Shown here: one piece after another, positions 46,830 through 57,530 of the stretch
Layout: each line of letters starts with the position of its first letter
How positions within the stretch are numbered: position 1 is the first letter of the stretch
DNA from: Acanthaster planci
Lineage: Eukaryota; Echinodermata; Asteroidea; Valvatida; Acanthasteridae
Direction of reading: 5' to 3'
NCBI RefSeq assembly: GCF_001949145.1
Contig: NW_019091570.1
Location: forward strand, 514,664-578,663
Length of the DNA: 64,000 bases
Notes under the pieces: model-generated
Told to the model about the DNA's origin: nothing
The model's database searches: none
The model's input: only the letters and a program-made list of their open reading frames with translations
Made by a program: the position numbers and the translations under genes

Positions 46830-47822
46830 CAAGTTGTGCTCAAAATTATTCATACCCTTTGGAAAATAACATATTTGTTCTAAACTCTTTATTCGTTAAA
46901 GCTATTATGCTGGTACTTCCACTATATCTTTTGTCTATTTGTTGCAATACACAAACCCACATACGTGTTGGCTAAACTTCATTTGCATAATAATAGATAC
47001 TCCTGGTCAAAATTATTCATGTCCTTTCATTCATACTGCTTATTTTTACTTTCTGTGACTGCAAGAATCTTTGGCATGAAGCTATTTCAAGATGTTTCAA
47101 TAGAATAAATACCTTCTTCATGACGTTGTGTTCAAGATTCTGATGAAATGCTGTCTCTCCCAGAGAGTATAAAAATAAGAAAAGTTTTCAGATCATTCTC
47201 AGTTACTAATCACCATGGCCAAGAAGAAGGAACTCGGTGATGACAGACGCCAGCGTATCGTGAATGCCTATAAAGAAAGCAAAGGCTGCAAGGCAATTTC
47301 CAAGCAATATGAGGTCCCTCTTGCAAACAGTTCAGAGTATCATAAGAAGCATAAGAGCTTCAACACAGTGAAAAACCTCAACGGGCGTGGCAGGAAGTGC
47401 AAAGTATCTCCTAGACTCGCCAGACAGATCTACCAGGAAGCCAACAACAACCCACAGATCACAACCAAGGCCCTAATCGATACCCTTGACGAGGCAGGGA
47501 CGAAGGTGTCAAAGGCAACCATCAGCGAGTACTGCACAAAGGAGGTCTCCACAGACGCAGGCCCAGAAGGACACCACTACTCAGGAAGAAACATAAGGAG
47601 GCTGGTCTGGTATTTGCTAGAGTACATCTGAACCAAGATCCTACCTTTTGGTCATCGGTCCTGTGGTCTAATGAGATAAAGATGGAGTTGTTTGGCCACA
47701 TGGATATTGCCAGGAGGATGCAAGGAGAAGCATACATGCCGAAGAAAACAGTTCTAACCGTAAAACATGGTGGTGGCAACATAATGCTATGGCGTTGCTT
47801 CTCTACTAGTGGCACTGGGAAC
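46830..47822 (+). mobile_element. Tc1-type transposon, 3'-truncated
   Basis: The left end begins CAAGTTGTGCTCAAAATTAT after a TA dinucleotide, the Tc1/mariner target. The core TCAAAATTATTCAT is at 46840 and again at 47007 in the same orientation, giving the two direct repeats about 167 bp apart of an IR/DR-type terminus (Sleeping Beauty-like architecture). A transposase relic follows. Homology stops at about 47822, and no right-hand inverted terminus was found before LINE sequence resumes, so the right end is missing. Confidence 0.8.
47215..47822 (+). pseudogene. Tc1 transposase, frameshifted and catalytically dead
   Basis: From ATG 47215 the first frame encodes an N-terminal helix-turn-helix (RRQRIVNAYKESKGCKAISK), a GRGRKCKVS GRPR-type linker and a second HTH ([20 protein letters not shown]). 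Near 47535-47550 the frame changes. The continuing frame gives [26 protein letters not shown], the [15 protein letters not shown] motif and SGTGNL, the middle of the DDE domain. The WSDE aspartate of active Tc1 enzymes is N here (WSNE). The last third, including the final catalytic acidic residue, is gone. The first frame ends at 47631 and the second runs into TAG at about 47841. Confidence 0.85.
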
Positions 47823-47879
47823 CTCAATAACCCTAACCCCTAGGGTGTATGGTTTTACATACGACTTGGGGTTTAGTTT
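47823..47879. other. Junction filler between Tc1 and LINE-1
   Basis: About 55 bp match neither the Tc1 transposase nor the LINE RT. It opens with AATAACCCTAACCCCTAGGG, which contains two telomere-type CCCTAA units and a small palindrome. Confidence 0.4.
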
Positions 47880-49084
47880 GGGTCTTTGGGAGTAATCGCT
47901 CAGCAATAGGGGAAAATGAGTCGGTGTAGCATGACACGGGCAAGTATCTTGCCAGCAACATCGAGGAGGGATGTGCCGCTGCTGTTGCCATGTGTAGAGC
48001 AATCCCCTTTCTCCTGGTATATACATGTAGAGACTATAGTTGCGTGCTTTCATGAGTCGGAAACTGTACCATGATTTCAGCAAACGGAGCAGAAATCGGT
48101 GAGTTTCCGGAGTAGGTATAGGCCTCCATGCTCGTACACTTCTCCAGGGATCGCATCTTCACCAGGAGCTTTTTTCACGGTTCTTTAAGGCTAGAACTGC
48201 TTTTTGCACTTCTTTGAGGGCTGGACATTCAACCAATTCTGGAACTAGTGAGAATGTTGGGAGCTTATTAAGGGCTGTGCTTTCGGACACGTTTTCTCTG
48301 TTCAGGAGATCCTGGAAGTGTTCTGCTCAACGTTCAAGAATTTGTAGCTTGTCCCGGGGGGGGGGGGGTTGCCATCTGCAGAGCGTACCAGAACCACCGT
48401 ACGTCTAAGGGCCACACATGCCTTTGGTGGCATTGGGAGAACTCATAGGACTTGATTTTGTAGGCACAGCAATGGATTTCTTGGCCTTTATTGATTCACT
48501 GGGGATTTCACGAAGTATGCGCAGAGTGGCTGACTTTGCTTCCATTTTTGCAAGAGAGCAGTGGATGCCGGATGTGCCAGGTAGTCTTAGGAGTGTAACG
48601 TTCTTGTTCTTTAGAAAGGGAAAAACCTCGTCCACGTTCTTATCGAACCAGTCCGGGTCAGCTCCTTGAACACCCCAGGATTTCCTTCGAGGAGTTCCAC
48701 AGAATCTAGAAGAGTGCTTCGACGTCGATATGAGTTGTATCCATGATCGTAGTCGGGAGTCCATGAGTCCTTCGCGAATGTTGTCCCGTAAAGTACGTCT
48801 GGTGTCGATGCTCCCGAGCTCTGCAACATTAAGTCACAGTTTCGGCGCCTACTTGCAGGTGGTTGAAGAACAGCTTGAAGGATGCTTTGAACGAGCCTGT
48901 GGTCAATCCAGCATTTAGCTCCACACATGACCCGAGTGATCTGTACGTCTCGAATGTTTCGGCGACAAATTATGAGGATGCATCCATGTGGCCTTCACTT
49001 TGAAACCGTGTGTTTGTGATGCAGATTCATTCAGGGACAATAGAAGCAGTCTATTTACATTCATGGTCCCTGTACCATGCTCAT
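47880..49084 (-). pseudogene. LINE-1 (CFDP2-like): endonuclease C-half, linker and RT N-part
   Basis: Read on the minus strand from 49084 downward: HGTGTMNVNRLLLLSLNES and KATWMHPHNLSPKH are the end of an APE-type endonuclease. HRLVQSILQAVLQPP, DWFDKNVDEVFPFLKNKN and later ILREIPSESIKAKKS fit the linker. RWAEHFQDLLNRE-like and AGKILARVMLHRLIFPIAER segments are the start of the reverse transcriptase. Frames change several times, and a run of 13 G at 48356-48368 interrupts the RT approach. The RT palm with its FADD motif is missing: similarity stops near 47880 and resumes only at the C-terminus beyond the Tc1. Confidence 0.75.
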
Positions 49085-49104
49085 ATAGCAAAAACTGTGG
49101 TTTA
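49085..49104 (+). repeat. Apparent target-site duplication, left copy
   Basis: ATAGCAAAAACTGTGGTTTA here corresponds to ATAGCAAAACTGTGTTTA at 50861-50878, with two single-base length differences. The copies bracket LINE-2 and lie at the two edges of the split endonuclease of LINE-1. Confidence 0.55.
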
Positions 49105-49112
49105 GCCCGTAA

Positions 49113-49134
49113 ACATTTTTCTAAAAATGTTTTT
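49113..49134. repeat. Short hairpin near the LINE-2 3' end
   Basis: AAACATTTTT is followed by one base and its complement AAAAATGTTT. It lies in the presumed 3' tail of LINE-2. Confidence 0.6.
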
Positions 49135-49379
49135 GCTATTAGTTTGTAAACATATTTAAGCGCGTTTAGATTTTTAATCATCATTATTCATATTTATCCA
49201 GGGTAGCTTATTCACCCAAACGGTGATCTTCCATAAGGCCCTGTCAAACTACTTAAAGAAAATCAATTTTAAAAGCTACATTAAAATGAATGAATTTTAA
49301 ACATAAAATACTACAATATTAAGATTTTAAAAGATTACCACGGAATACAAATAAACAGTAAACGGGAAAGTAAAATTAG

Positions 49380-50760
49380 TCAAAAAACACAAACACGTTT
49401 AAAATAAAATACAGTAGCAAACAGTAATACAATAAAATATAAGTAATATATATAAATAATAATATAAAAAATAATGATACATATGCATAGATTAAAAATG
49501 ACATAAACGGAAGCAAAATAAAACGACCTGAGGGACGTTTTCAGAGATAACTTAAAACTGGTGAGGGATGTTGCTGTTTTCATTGGCTGATCAAGCTTGA
49601 TCCATTCTGATATTCCTGTGACAAATGAGCTGTTCCTCAAACAATCGGTTTTACATCTTGGTACAATGAGTGAATTCATGGCAAATCTAGTGTTATAGTT
49701 GTGAGTTTGGTTTGTTTGGATAAATTCAATCAAGTAAGCTGGAGCCAAATTTTGCAAACATTTAGACATAAGTACAGCACGGTGATTAAAAAATCGTTTG
49801 TTCAAAGGCATCCATTTTAGCTTGTGTAAAAGGTCAACGGACGGAGCATCATAATTCCTGTTCAATGTAATTCTCGCTGCACGTTTCTGAAGTTCCTCAA
49901 GCTTGTTAGTATGCATGCGGAATCTTTCTGACCATATCCGACAACAATAATCAAAATGGGGCTGACTAAACGAGTTATAAAGCATGGTCAAGCTTTCTAA
50001 AGGAACATATGGTCTGACCCTTCGAAGCATGCTTAAAAATGAGCAGTTTTAGTAATGTTGTCCACCTGTGGTGTCCAATGCAGCTCCTCATCAATTAAAA
50101 CTCCATGGCATTTGGCAACCTTCACACGTTTTAAAACAATACCATTAACCATTACACTGTAGTTCTCAATCCTGTTTAGTTTGCCCGGGACCCAATAATT
50201 ATAACATTAGTTTTGTCCCAATTAAGCACAAAGACGGTTGGCATGTATCCAATTCATAATCCAACACATACTGTTTGTCAGTTTTTCTTCTATTTCACCA
50301 ACATAAGTTCCATTACTGTGAAAGTAGTGCCATCTACATAGATTACATATCAATAACTCCGTCACCTACTGATTTAGGCATGCTATGTACATGTACATAA
50401 ATGGAAAACATCAATGGGCCCAGGACAGAGCCCTGTGGCACACCTGTTTTAACAGAAATAGGTTGAGAAGTAGCACCTTTCAAAATTAAAGAACCACTTT
50501 GTGTACGTCCGTCAAGATAAGACTTAAACCATTTTAAAGACGATTTTGCACACCCAAGTGCGCAAAGCTTAGTGAGCAACAATTCATGGTTAACCGAATC
50601 AAAATCTTTTCTAAGATCAATAAATGCAACATCTGTAAGTTTGCCTGCATCGATATTCTTTGACCATTGATTTACAAATTTTGCAAGAACAGTTGTTGTC
50701 GAACACAATGGTCTAAAACCAGACTGATTATCATGTGAGAGATGATTATTGCCACACTGC
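49380..50760 (-). pseudogene. LINE-2 reverse transcriptase, broken
   Basis: This is a jockey/CR1-like reverse transcriptase (RVT_1) that in an active element would copy its own RNA into a nicked target. The first catalytic aspartate is preserved in FIDLRKDFDSVNH. The second active-site box, normally YADD, reads Y-V-D-G after an in-frame stop and a shift at about 50340, so the second aspartate is lost. Between 50031 and 50342 the frame contains several stops. The C-terminal 216 codons (49380-50030) are open, making this the best-preserved stretch of transposon coding sequence in the window. No functional product is expected. Confidence 0.85.
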
Positions 50761-50860
50761 TCGTTCTAAATGGACTGTAGTGGACTGTATTTAGCCACTG
50801 GACATTGATGTTTAGGACTTGAACACTAAACGGTAAGCATCCAAACATGTTTGCAAACTG

Positions 50861-50878
50861 ATAGCAAAACTGTGTTTA
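50861..50878 (+). repeat. Apparent target-site duplication, right copy
   Basis: Partner of 49085-49104. The flanking LINE-1 endonuclease reading frame resumes on either side. Confidence 0.55.
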
Positions 50879-51545
50879 AAAAGATTAACACACTTTTAGA
50901 GTGTACCGATGACCTTTGCTGGAATTCCTCCCTACACGAGCATCCAAATCGGTGAGTAGGGCGATCTTGTCAGGCACAGGAACGTTGCGGATTGTTTCAT
51001 CCAAAGAGGCGCAGAAAGCCTCTTCCGCTTCTTCCTCAGAGTACAGGGTGTAAGCGTATGCATTGATGATGGTCACGAGGGATCCCTTCATTAATGAGAA
51101 GCGAAGGGACCGTCATCAGTCGCGAGCTGATGCCAAGGGGACTCCGGTATCCTGGAAAGGATTTCATTCCTTGTTGCCAAACCAACACCATGGGTTCGTT
51201 GCTCTGCTGGGGATAAACCCTTCCAAGAAAAGGTGTATTCTGCTTGTGCTTCGCTGATGGGTCCTTCGTTGTGGAGACGGGTTTCACTGAGAGCGCAAAT
51301 GTCCACTCTGCATCGTAGGAGCTCAGAGGCTACGATTCCTGTTCTTCGAGGAGGTCTCTCGGTTCCACTGGTGTTTCCCAGATGTTCCAAGAAGAGAGGA
51401 GAAGTGATCTAATTTTGTTTGTTTTTTGAGGCTGTTCCAGGTGGTTGGAGTTTTCCAAAGATTTCTGAACGCAATATTGGGACAACTCTCGAGGCGTGGT
51501 TACCTGGTGGAGCTCAGGCAGCACAAGCTTTTTTGAGGACACTAT
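50879..51545 (-). pseudogene. LINE-1 (CFDP2-like): endonuclease N-half
   Basis: On the minus strand the region reads RSLLLSSWNIW/MEHLGNTSGTERPPRRTG, then VASELLRCRVDICALSETRL, AEYTFSWKGLSPAEQRTHGV and GLATRNEILSRIPESP. After a shift near 51091 it gives LVTIINAYAYTLYSEEEAEE, FCASLDETIRNVPVPDKIAL and DLDARVGRNSSKGH. These are the successive blocks of an apurinic-type endonuclease; the ALSETRL glutamate and the D-x-N-x-RVGR box (here DLDARVGR) are visible. The protein is split here by LINE-2 and continues at 49084. At least one frameshift makes it non-functional. Confidence 0.8.
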
Positions 51546-52190
51546 TCTTGTCCCTTTCCTGGATTGGGACGGGCAGTGCTACCCTTAAATAAGGCTGCCT
51601 AGACACGCCGGCAGAACACGGACCGGACACTTGTCCCAGTTGCGTCGCAGAACGGCCATCACACCGTACGTTCAGAGTCCATGCTAAGAACTTCCACTGT
51701 CAACCTCAACTGTTTCTATCACACATTGTCTGTCGCCGCATGACTTGAAGTAGGAAAAACGGATAGGTGGGAGAGCCAAGCCTGCGCTAAGACTTGTTTT
51801 GGCCGGTGAAAGTGGGGGTGCGCATTCCACGCTTGAACCGCTTCGCGTCCTGTCGTTTGTCCAAGTGGTAAGTAAGACAGTAAGACGACAAGAGGGCCGC
51901 GCCGGCAGATGGCTGCCTCTACTGTACTGATGAGTGATCCCTGGTGGAGCAGGTTTGCCAGAGCTCTGTTGGTCGGTCTGTTTCAGGGTTCCACACCTTC
52001 ATGGCTACCGTGGCGGTACATGTACCAGAGCAAACGAGGTCCCCACCGTACCGTCACCCCATCTGGTATTCCCCTACACCAGTGCACCACGTTGAGGGGT
52101 GTTGGACTCCACATGGGACTACTTGCACGTTTGCTATCACATACATGTACACCCTCGCCAAATTATTACAAATATAGCATGCTTTGAGGG
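51546..52190 (-). other. Possible LINE-1 5' leader
   Basis: The sequence upstream of the endonuclease on the minus strand is GC-richer than its surroundings and lacks a long frame in LINE-1 sense. It may be the 5' UTR of LINE-1. The upper boundary is a guess from the change in composition. Confidence 0.3.
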
Positions 52191-54179
52191 GAAGCAGTGA
52201 GAATTATTGGTCCCAAGGAGTGTATCAGCTTCTTGAATACATCCTGACGCAAAGTGGAAGGTCTAGCTAACCTTCACCTTGGGACAAGTTTTTTAAACCT
52301 ACACCTCATAAATATTCACGAGCAAAGTGTAGCGCGTCATTGGCCGATTTTTCCGCGCGTTCGGGAAGTAAAACTGATAAGTGCCCATATAACATCATTC
52401 CCGGGAGTATCCAGCTTGCTTCTGTTCAGTAGTATTTTTTCTGGTAGCACCAAAACTTCCCTCTGAACCCGCCTCGTAGACATGTAGTCTGTGGTATGTA
52501 ATCCTCACGGATTTTTTGGGCAGGTTCGAGCGACGGCTATAATTACTGTAGGCCCTATTTGGACTAACACCGCCCCAAACGACGGATTGTTTGAACTAGC
52601 TAGACGACCATTTGGGACTAGGCCCCAGGGCATGGTCGCTCGAAATCAGCTATTCGCTGGTTACCAATGACTGATTTCATTTATCATTGGGGAGGGAACC
52701 ATTCACATGAATAAAACTGTACGAGAATTGCAGCCAATGGTGAAATGTAACGATGAGATTTTAAAAAATAGGCCGACTAGAGACGTTCAAGCGCAACTGA
52801 ATTCCGCCTGTGCATTGGCTCGCGCCCAAACTTGCCCCTTGCCTCGCGTTGGGAGGTAGTCAAGGCGACCTTTACCCCGGGACCAATAACTCCCACTACT
52901 TCCCCTTCAAACCATGCTGTACATGTATTTGTATACTACCTCCCATCAAATGATGTTGTATTTGTTTTACTCATAAAACTATTCACGCGCAAACTGAAAA
53001 AAAACATTTTGTTTCTGAACTGTGGAGTTGGTGAAACCAGAAAAAAAATACGGCCGCGAGCTTTGCTGGATACACCACGATGATACGTCTCACCTGGGCG
53101 TGTATCAGCTCTACTTCCTGGATGCGCGGCCAAATCGGCCGATGACGCCGACAATTTCCTCAGGAATATTTACTAGGTGTAGTTATACAGGATAACTTGC
53201 AACCTCCGACTTAATCAGGCAAACTGTACACCAAATTCACGTCCACGGGCATCCTAACACCTGAACTTTCAAATTATGTCAAAATTTTCACAGAACTATG
53301 TATGTTTTAGCGTGATAATTTGTATAGAAATTAGCTCAATCTATAGTGAAGCGGATTTTTAAAATCAAAATTGTCAGTTTATAATGAAAACTGGGATAAT
53401 GAGTACGAATCTATTTAATTCGCAGTAGGCCTACCTACTAATATACAAAAAGGTTTACCAGTCACAGACAACCATGTTTGACAAACGAGTGAGTCGAATG
53501 TCAACCTGTGGATCACCCACGTGTCAGAACACTTTTCCTTGGCAGAACAGTGACCGCAAGTAGATTGAGATAAACACGGTCTAAGCTGACATAAATATTT
53601 ATGGGAAGGTCAGGGCAGACCATCCATCTCTGAAGTAGTTAAAAGGGGACGCGATGGTATGAGGAAAACTAGAGATAGGGGAAAGATGACAGATGCCCCA
53701 ACCAACAAGCTGTGATTGACGTGCGCCAGTGTCCCGCCTGCACTTTTATGACCTGCATATTAGCACGAGCTTCAATTTTCTCTCAGCCCAAAATAAGTAT
53801 AAAGACTAGAACGGCAAAGCCGCCATGGCTCACTGCTTCTTATGAATTTGAATTTCTTTCCTGTAATAACAGCTTTTGTTAAAAGCCATCCAAGTTATAC
53901 AAATAAAGAGACTACCCAGATGACCACGGCAAAGGATAAAAAGAAAATGTCCTATTTTCTGTCCCTTTCATAAAGATTATGCATGCCTAAAAGTAAATCA
54001 GCATAAGGCCATCAACAAGGGAGATAGGCGTACAAAGGCTCCATAGTTTTTTACATGAGAGAGGAATGCCTGAAGAATATGGATCCAGTACAGTCAGACA
54101 AGACCTGAATGCCTAGATAAGCAGTGCATCTGTGAGTTTGATGGATGGGGCATAATTAAACTTCCTCTAAAGTACAGTT
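52191..54179. other. No recognised feature
   Basis: Mixed composition. No coding block with splice signals and no clear element ends were seen. Confidence 0.4.
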
Positions 54180-54720
54180 TTGCACTTTGCATCCAACCCC
54201 ATCATCCTATCCTCTACAATTCTACCCCCATCATCCACATCCCATCATCCTATATCTACCATGTCTACTTTGACTCCACCCCTAATCCCATCTATCTCCA
54301 ATCCAACATCCACCTTATCTTTCCATCCATATCCTACTCCACCCCTCCATCATCCTATCCATCTCTTACTCCACCCCTCCATCATCTTGTCCATCTCCTA
54401 ATTTGCCCCACTCTACCATCCGATTCATCTCCTTCACCTTATCCAATTCATCTCCTACTTTGTCCCTCCCAATTATCCTATCCATTTCCTACTCCGCCCC
54501 CTCCCCATTATCCTATCCACTTCTTTCTCTGCCTCCTCCCCATCATCCTATCCATCTCCTACTCCGACCTTCCCCATCATCCTATCCATCTCCTACTCCG
54601 ACCTTCCCCATCATCCTATCCATCTCCTACTCTGCCCCCTCCCCATCGTCCCATTCATTTCCTACTCCAACCCTCTCTTCACTTCTTACTCTGGCTGCCC
54701 CATCATCCCACTAATCCAGC
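54180..54720 (+). repeat. CATCATCCTATCCAT minisatellite
   Basis: The core is CATCATCCTATCCATCTCCT followed by ACTCC-CCC-TCCCC. It recurs about 15 times with unit lengths mostly 30-37 bp. The units near 54540-54650 are nearly identical, while the first ones are diverged. Pro/Ser/Leu-rich open frames across it are by-products of the repeat. Confidence 0.9.
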
Positions 54721-57530
54721 CCAAACATCACGCCAACCTTATCCAGCATTTCATCCACTTTCTACATACATGTACCTTGTCCCCATGATCCTCCTCCTCC
54801 ATGTACCCCTCCCCCAACAAACATCCTGATCTATCACTTGGAGTCCCCCCATCCCTTACATTTTTCCCACATACAGTGTGCAAGTATGTTTGCATGTGGC
54901 TAAACACAGTCTACACATGTACATGTACATTATAGGAGTGCTCACTACATATGTATACATGTACTGTAGGTTCATATACATGAATGTACTACACGGTAAG
55001 TACTTAACTCAAAACGTTAACATTCAACTTTAACAATTTTCCATTAAATTCATAGACTATGCTTCAATGCATTAATGCTATAATTTAAATAATGACAGAA
55101 TTCCAAAAGAAAGCCAACAAGCACTCAATGGCACATTGTAACACCTATGTACCTGCAAGGAAAAACTTTAACATTTGAAGATGGCCCGACGGACGGACAG
55201 ATGGATGGCCTGACGGACAGAAGATGGAAATAGGTATTACATAGGCTTGCATTTGCTTCGCAGCTCGCCAAAAAGGATAGACAAAAGCATTGGAATAAAA
55301 ATTTGCTTTGTGCCTTGTGTTGTTATCTCGGTGTTTCTTGTTAAAACTGTGAATCAAAGTTTAAATAAATTTCACATATACATAAGGGTAATTTAGGTTA
55401 GGTTTGGTTTAATTAACTGGGGGTATATACTTTGTTTGCATGTACAGTGTACAAATTACTGAAGAAAATAACCTTTGCATCAAAGTTTTTAATCATGTCA
55501 AACAAAACAGTTTAGCACCACAGTTTGCCTGACTGGTTGGCTAAACAAAGTGTACATGTACATTACAATAGCATGACAAATATAACCTGTAACCCAAATA
55601 GTAATAGTACATGTACATGTATATACCAACTGTGCAGTAATTTGCTTATATGAATGCTTGACTACATGGGGGACAGAACATGACTGATAAAATAGACAGA
55701 GATGTTATTTTTCATTTGGGGGGGAGGGGGTATCTACAAATTTTAGCCCACATGTAATTTTGAAATGCCCCCAGCCAGGCAAGGTCTACAAGTACATGTC
55801 AACATTTCTGAATTGGAAAACTGTGCCATGGAATTCTTTCTGGAACTTTGTCCTGGAGCTTTATTTTCTTTGCATATACATGTATGCATCGTTTCTATTA
55901 CTACATCATTATCTAATCCTCTTACTATAATCATGATACTTTGGCCTCCTACAGAAAGGTTATACCAGATGGTCATATCCATGCAAACCTTTGTTGCTCT
56001 CTCCACAGGGGAGCATTGCAGTGAACACACTGCTGGTGGTGAGCTAAAAATTTGTATTTTGATGGAAAAATAATTTGAACACTGGTGGAAAAATTAATAA
56101 TTTGTACATACTGGCTACACCACGAATCAACCTGATTAAGAAAGCTCTCTGCAGAAAAAGGACAAAGGGCAAACAAACTATATTCCAATACCCACATGTC
56201 CCACAATTGGATGCAGATATCCTTTGAAACCAAATAAAGCTGTAGTGGTTGGAACTTAAACTAAATCAACAAAAAACACACCAAAACCAAAATAGTCAGA
56301 ACTACATTTTACCTATCCCCAAATAGCTGACTCCCAATTAGTCATAAAGTACAAGCTAACATCTCTGGTATAAATTTTTCACATCATGGTATGCGATACT
56401 TATGAGCTACACAACCTCCGAAACTTTCACTTCAGTTAAAAGCCTAAGTGCCAACATCATGAGGGCATTTTATTAACCCTTAACGTGGAAGACTGGATGC
56501 AAAACCAAATCCCAGTTGGATGCAAGCTATGATGAGACTCAACAGTTTAATATTTCTGAAAGGGGCCAAAGCACTGCACAACAGAGACATTTATGTGAAA
56601 TACTAGACAAGACAGACTTTCAGGAGCAGACTTCTCAGATTTCTCCAACCACAGGGATTTTTTCTTGACTGACCCATATTGCAGGGTTCCCGTGATTCCA
56701 GTAAAATTGGAGCCCAAGTGAGGCAAAACTCATTGTTAGGATGTCATCAACCTCTTCCTCATCAGTGCGTTTTTCCTTCTCAAGGAGAAAAAAACAGTGC
56801 TAGCTGGTTTTTCGTTTTACTTTTTCTGTTCTATTATACTAATCCTTGATTTCAAAGTAAGTGTGGTGACAATGTTCTGTTGTGTACAAGTCTCTACCTT
56901 TTCCTTGCTTTTAACTTGGAAAATTAGTACCTCCTCAATCAGTTCATTATACAAGAAAGATAAAAGTCAGACTCCTCTCAGGCATTCAGTTGCAATATCA
57001 TGACTGTAACTTGGGAAAACATCCCAGGCCACGGCTTCAAGTTGAAGTCCATCCATTTTTCACTTCATTTTTCATGCATTGTGTTCATTTGAGGCGACAG
57101 AAGTACTCAAAATCTAAAGAACGGTGCTTAAGAACAAACCCAATGAAGTTTTGTTTCAGTGAATACTATATTCTGAGAAAAAAATATTCTGAGATTTTGA
57201 TTTCAGATCAAAAGTTGCTGAGTCATGTTTTGAATTGCACCTGGGTTCAATGAATGGGACATGTTTTTATGTTCAGTCAAGTGCAGCTACATGATGTCCG
57301 CACTGTAATGACCAATTAGAGTAACTGAACATGCATGTGTGTCGTGTCAACACTCAGGCATACTTCTAATGGCAACTGGCTTCTTTCACTGTGTTCTTCA
57401 AAATAACAGCTTACCTGAAGAATTTCACTGGGAGTTTAGTCCCATGACCATCTTGGAACCAAGTATGCTTTTCAACAATAATTTTGTTTTCAAGATGTCT
57501 TTTTGCGTTGGGGAGAAATTAATTTATTTT
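54721..57530. other. No recognised gene; palindrome-rich patches
   Basis: Dense TACATGTACATGTA-type palindromes occur at 54910-54965, 55550-55560 and 55600-55625. A short GACGGACAGATGGATGGCCTG tandem lies at 55190-55220. Open frames are short and without known families. Confidence 0.45.

Larger units (their letters stand above)
49105..50860 (-). mobile_element. LINE-2 (jockey/CR1-type), 5'-truncated, inserted in LINE-1
   Basis: Minus-strand coding relics are bracketed by an 18-20 bp near-identical direct repeat. The RT palm lies at 50343-50760: NQSGFRPLCSTTTVL, DVAFIDLRKDFDSVNHELL and TGVPQGSVLGPLMFSIY. The C-terminal thumb/connection lies at 49380-50030: MLYNSFSQPHFDYCCRIW, LQKRAARITLNRNYD, RFFNHRAVLMSKCL. 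The 3' tail runs to about 49105 and is A/T-rich. No endonuclease is present, the usual result of incomplete target-primed reverse transcription. About 100 bp at the upstream edge (50761-50860) is not recognised as RT. Confidence 0.75.

Noticed and set aside
54180-54714. Pro/Ser-rich frames
   Set aside because: Translation of the minisatellite.
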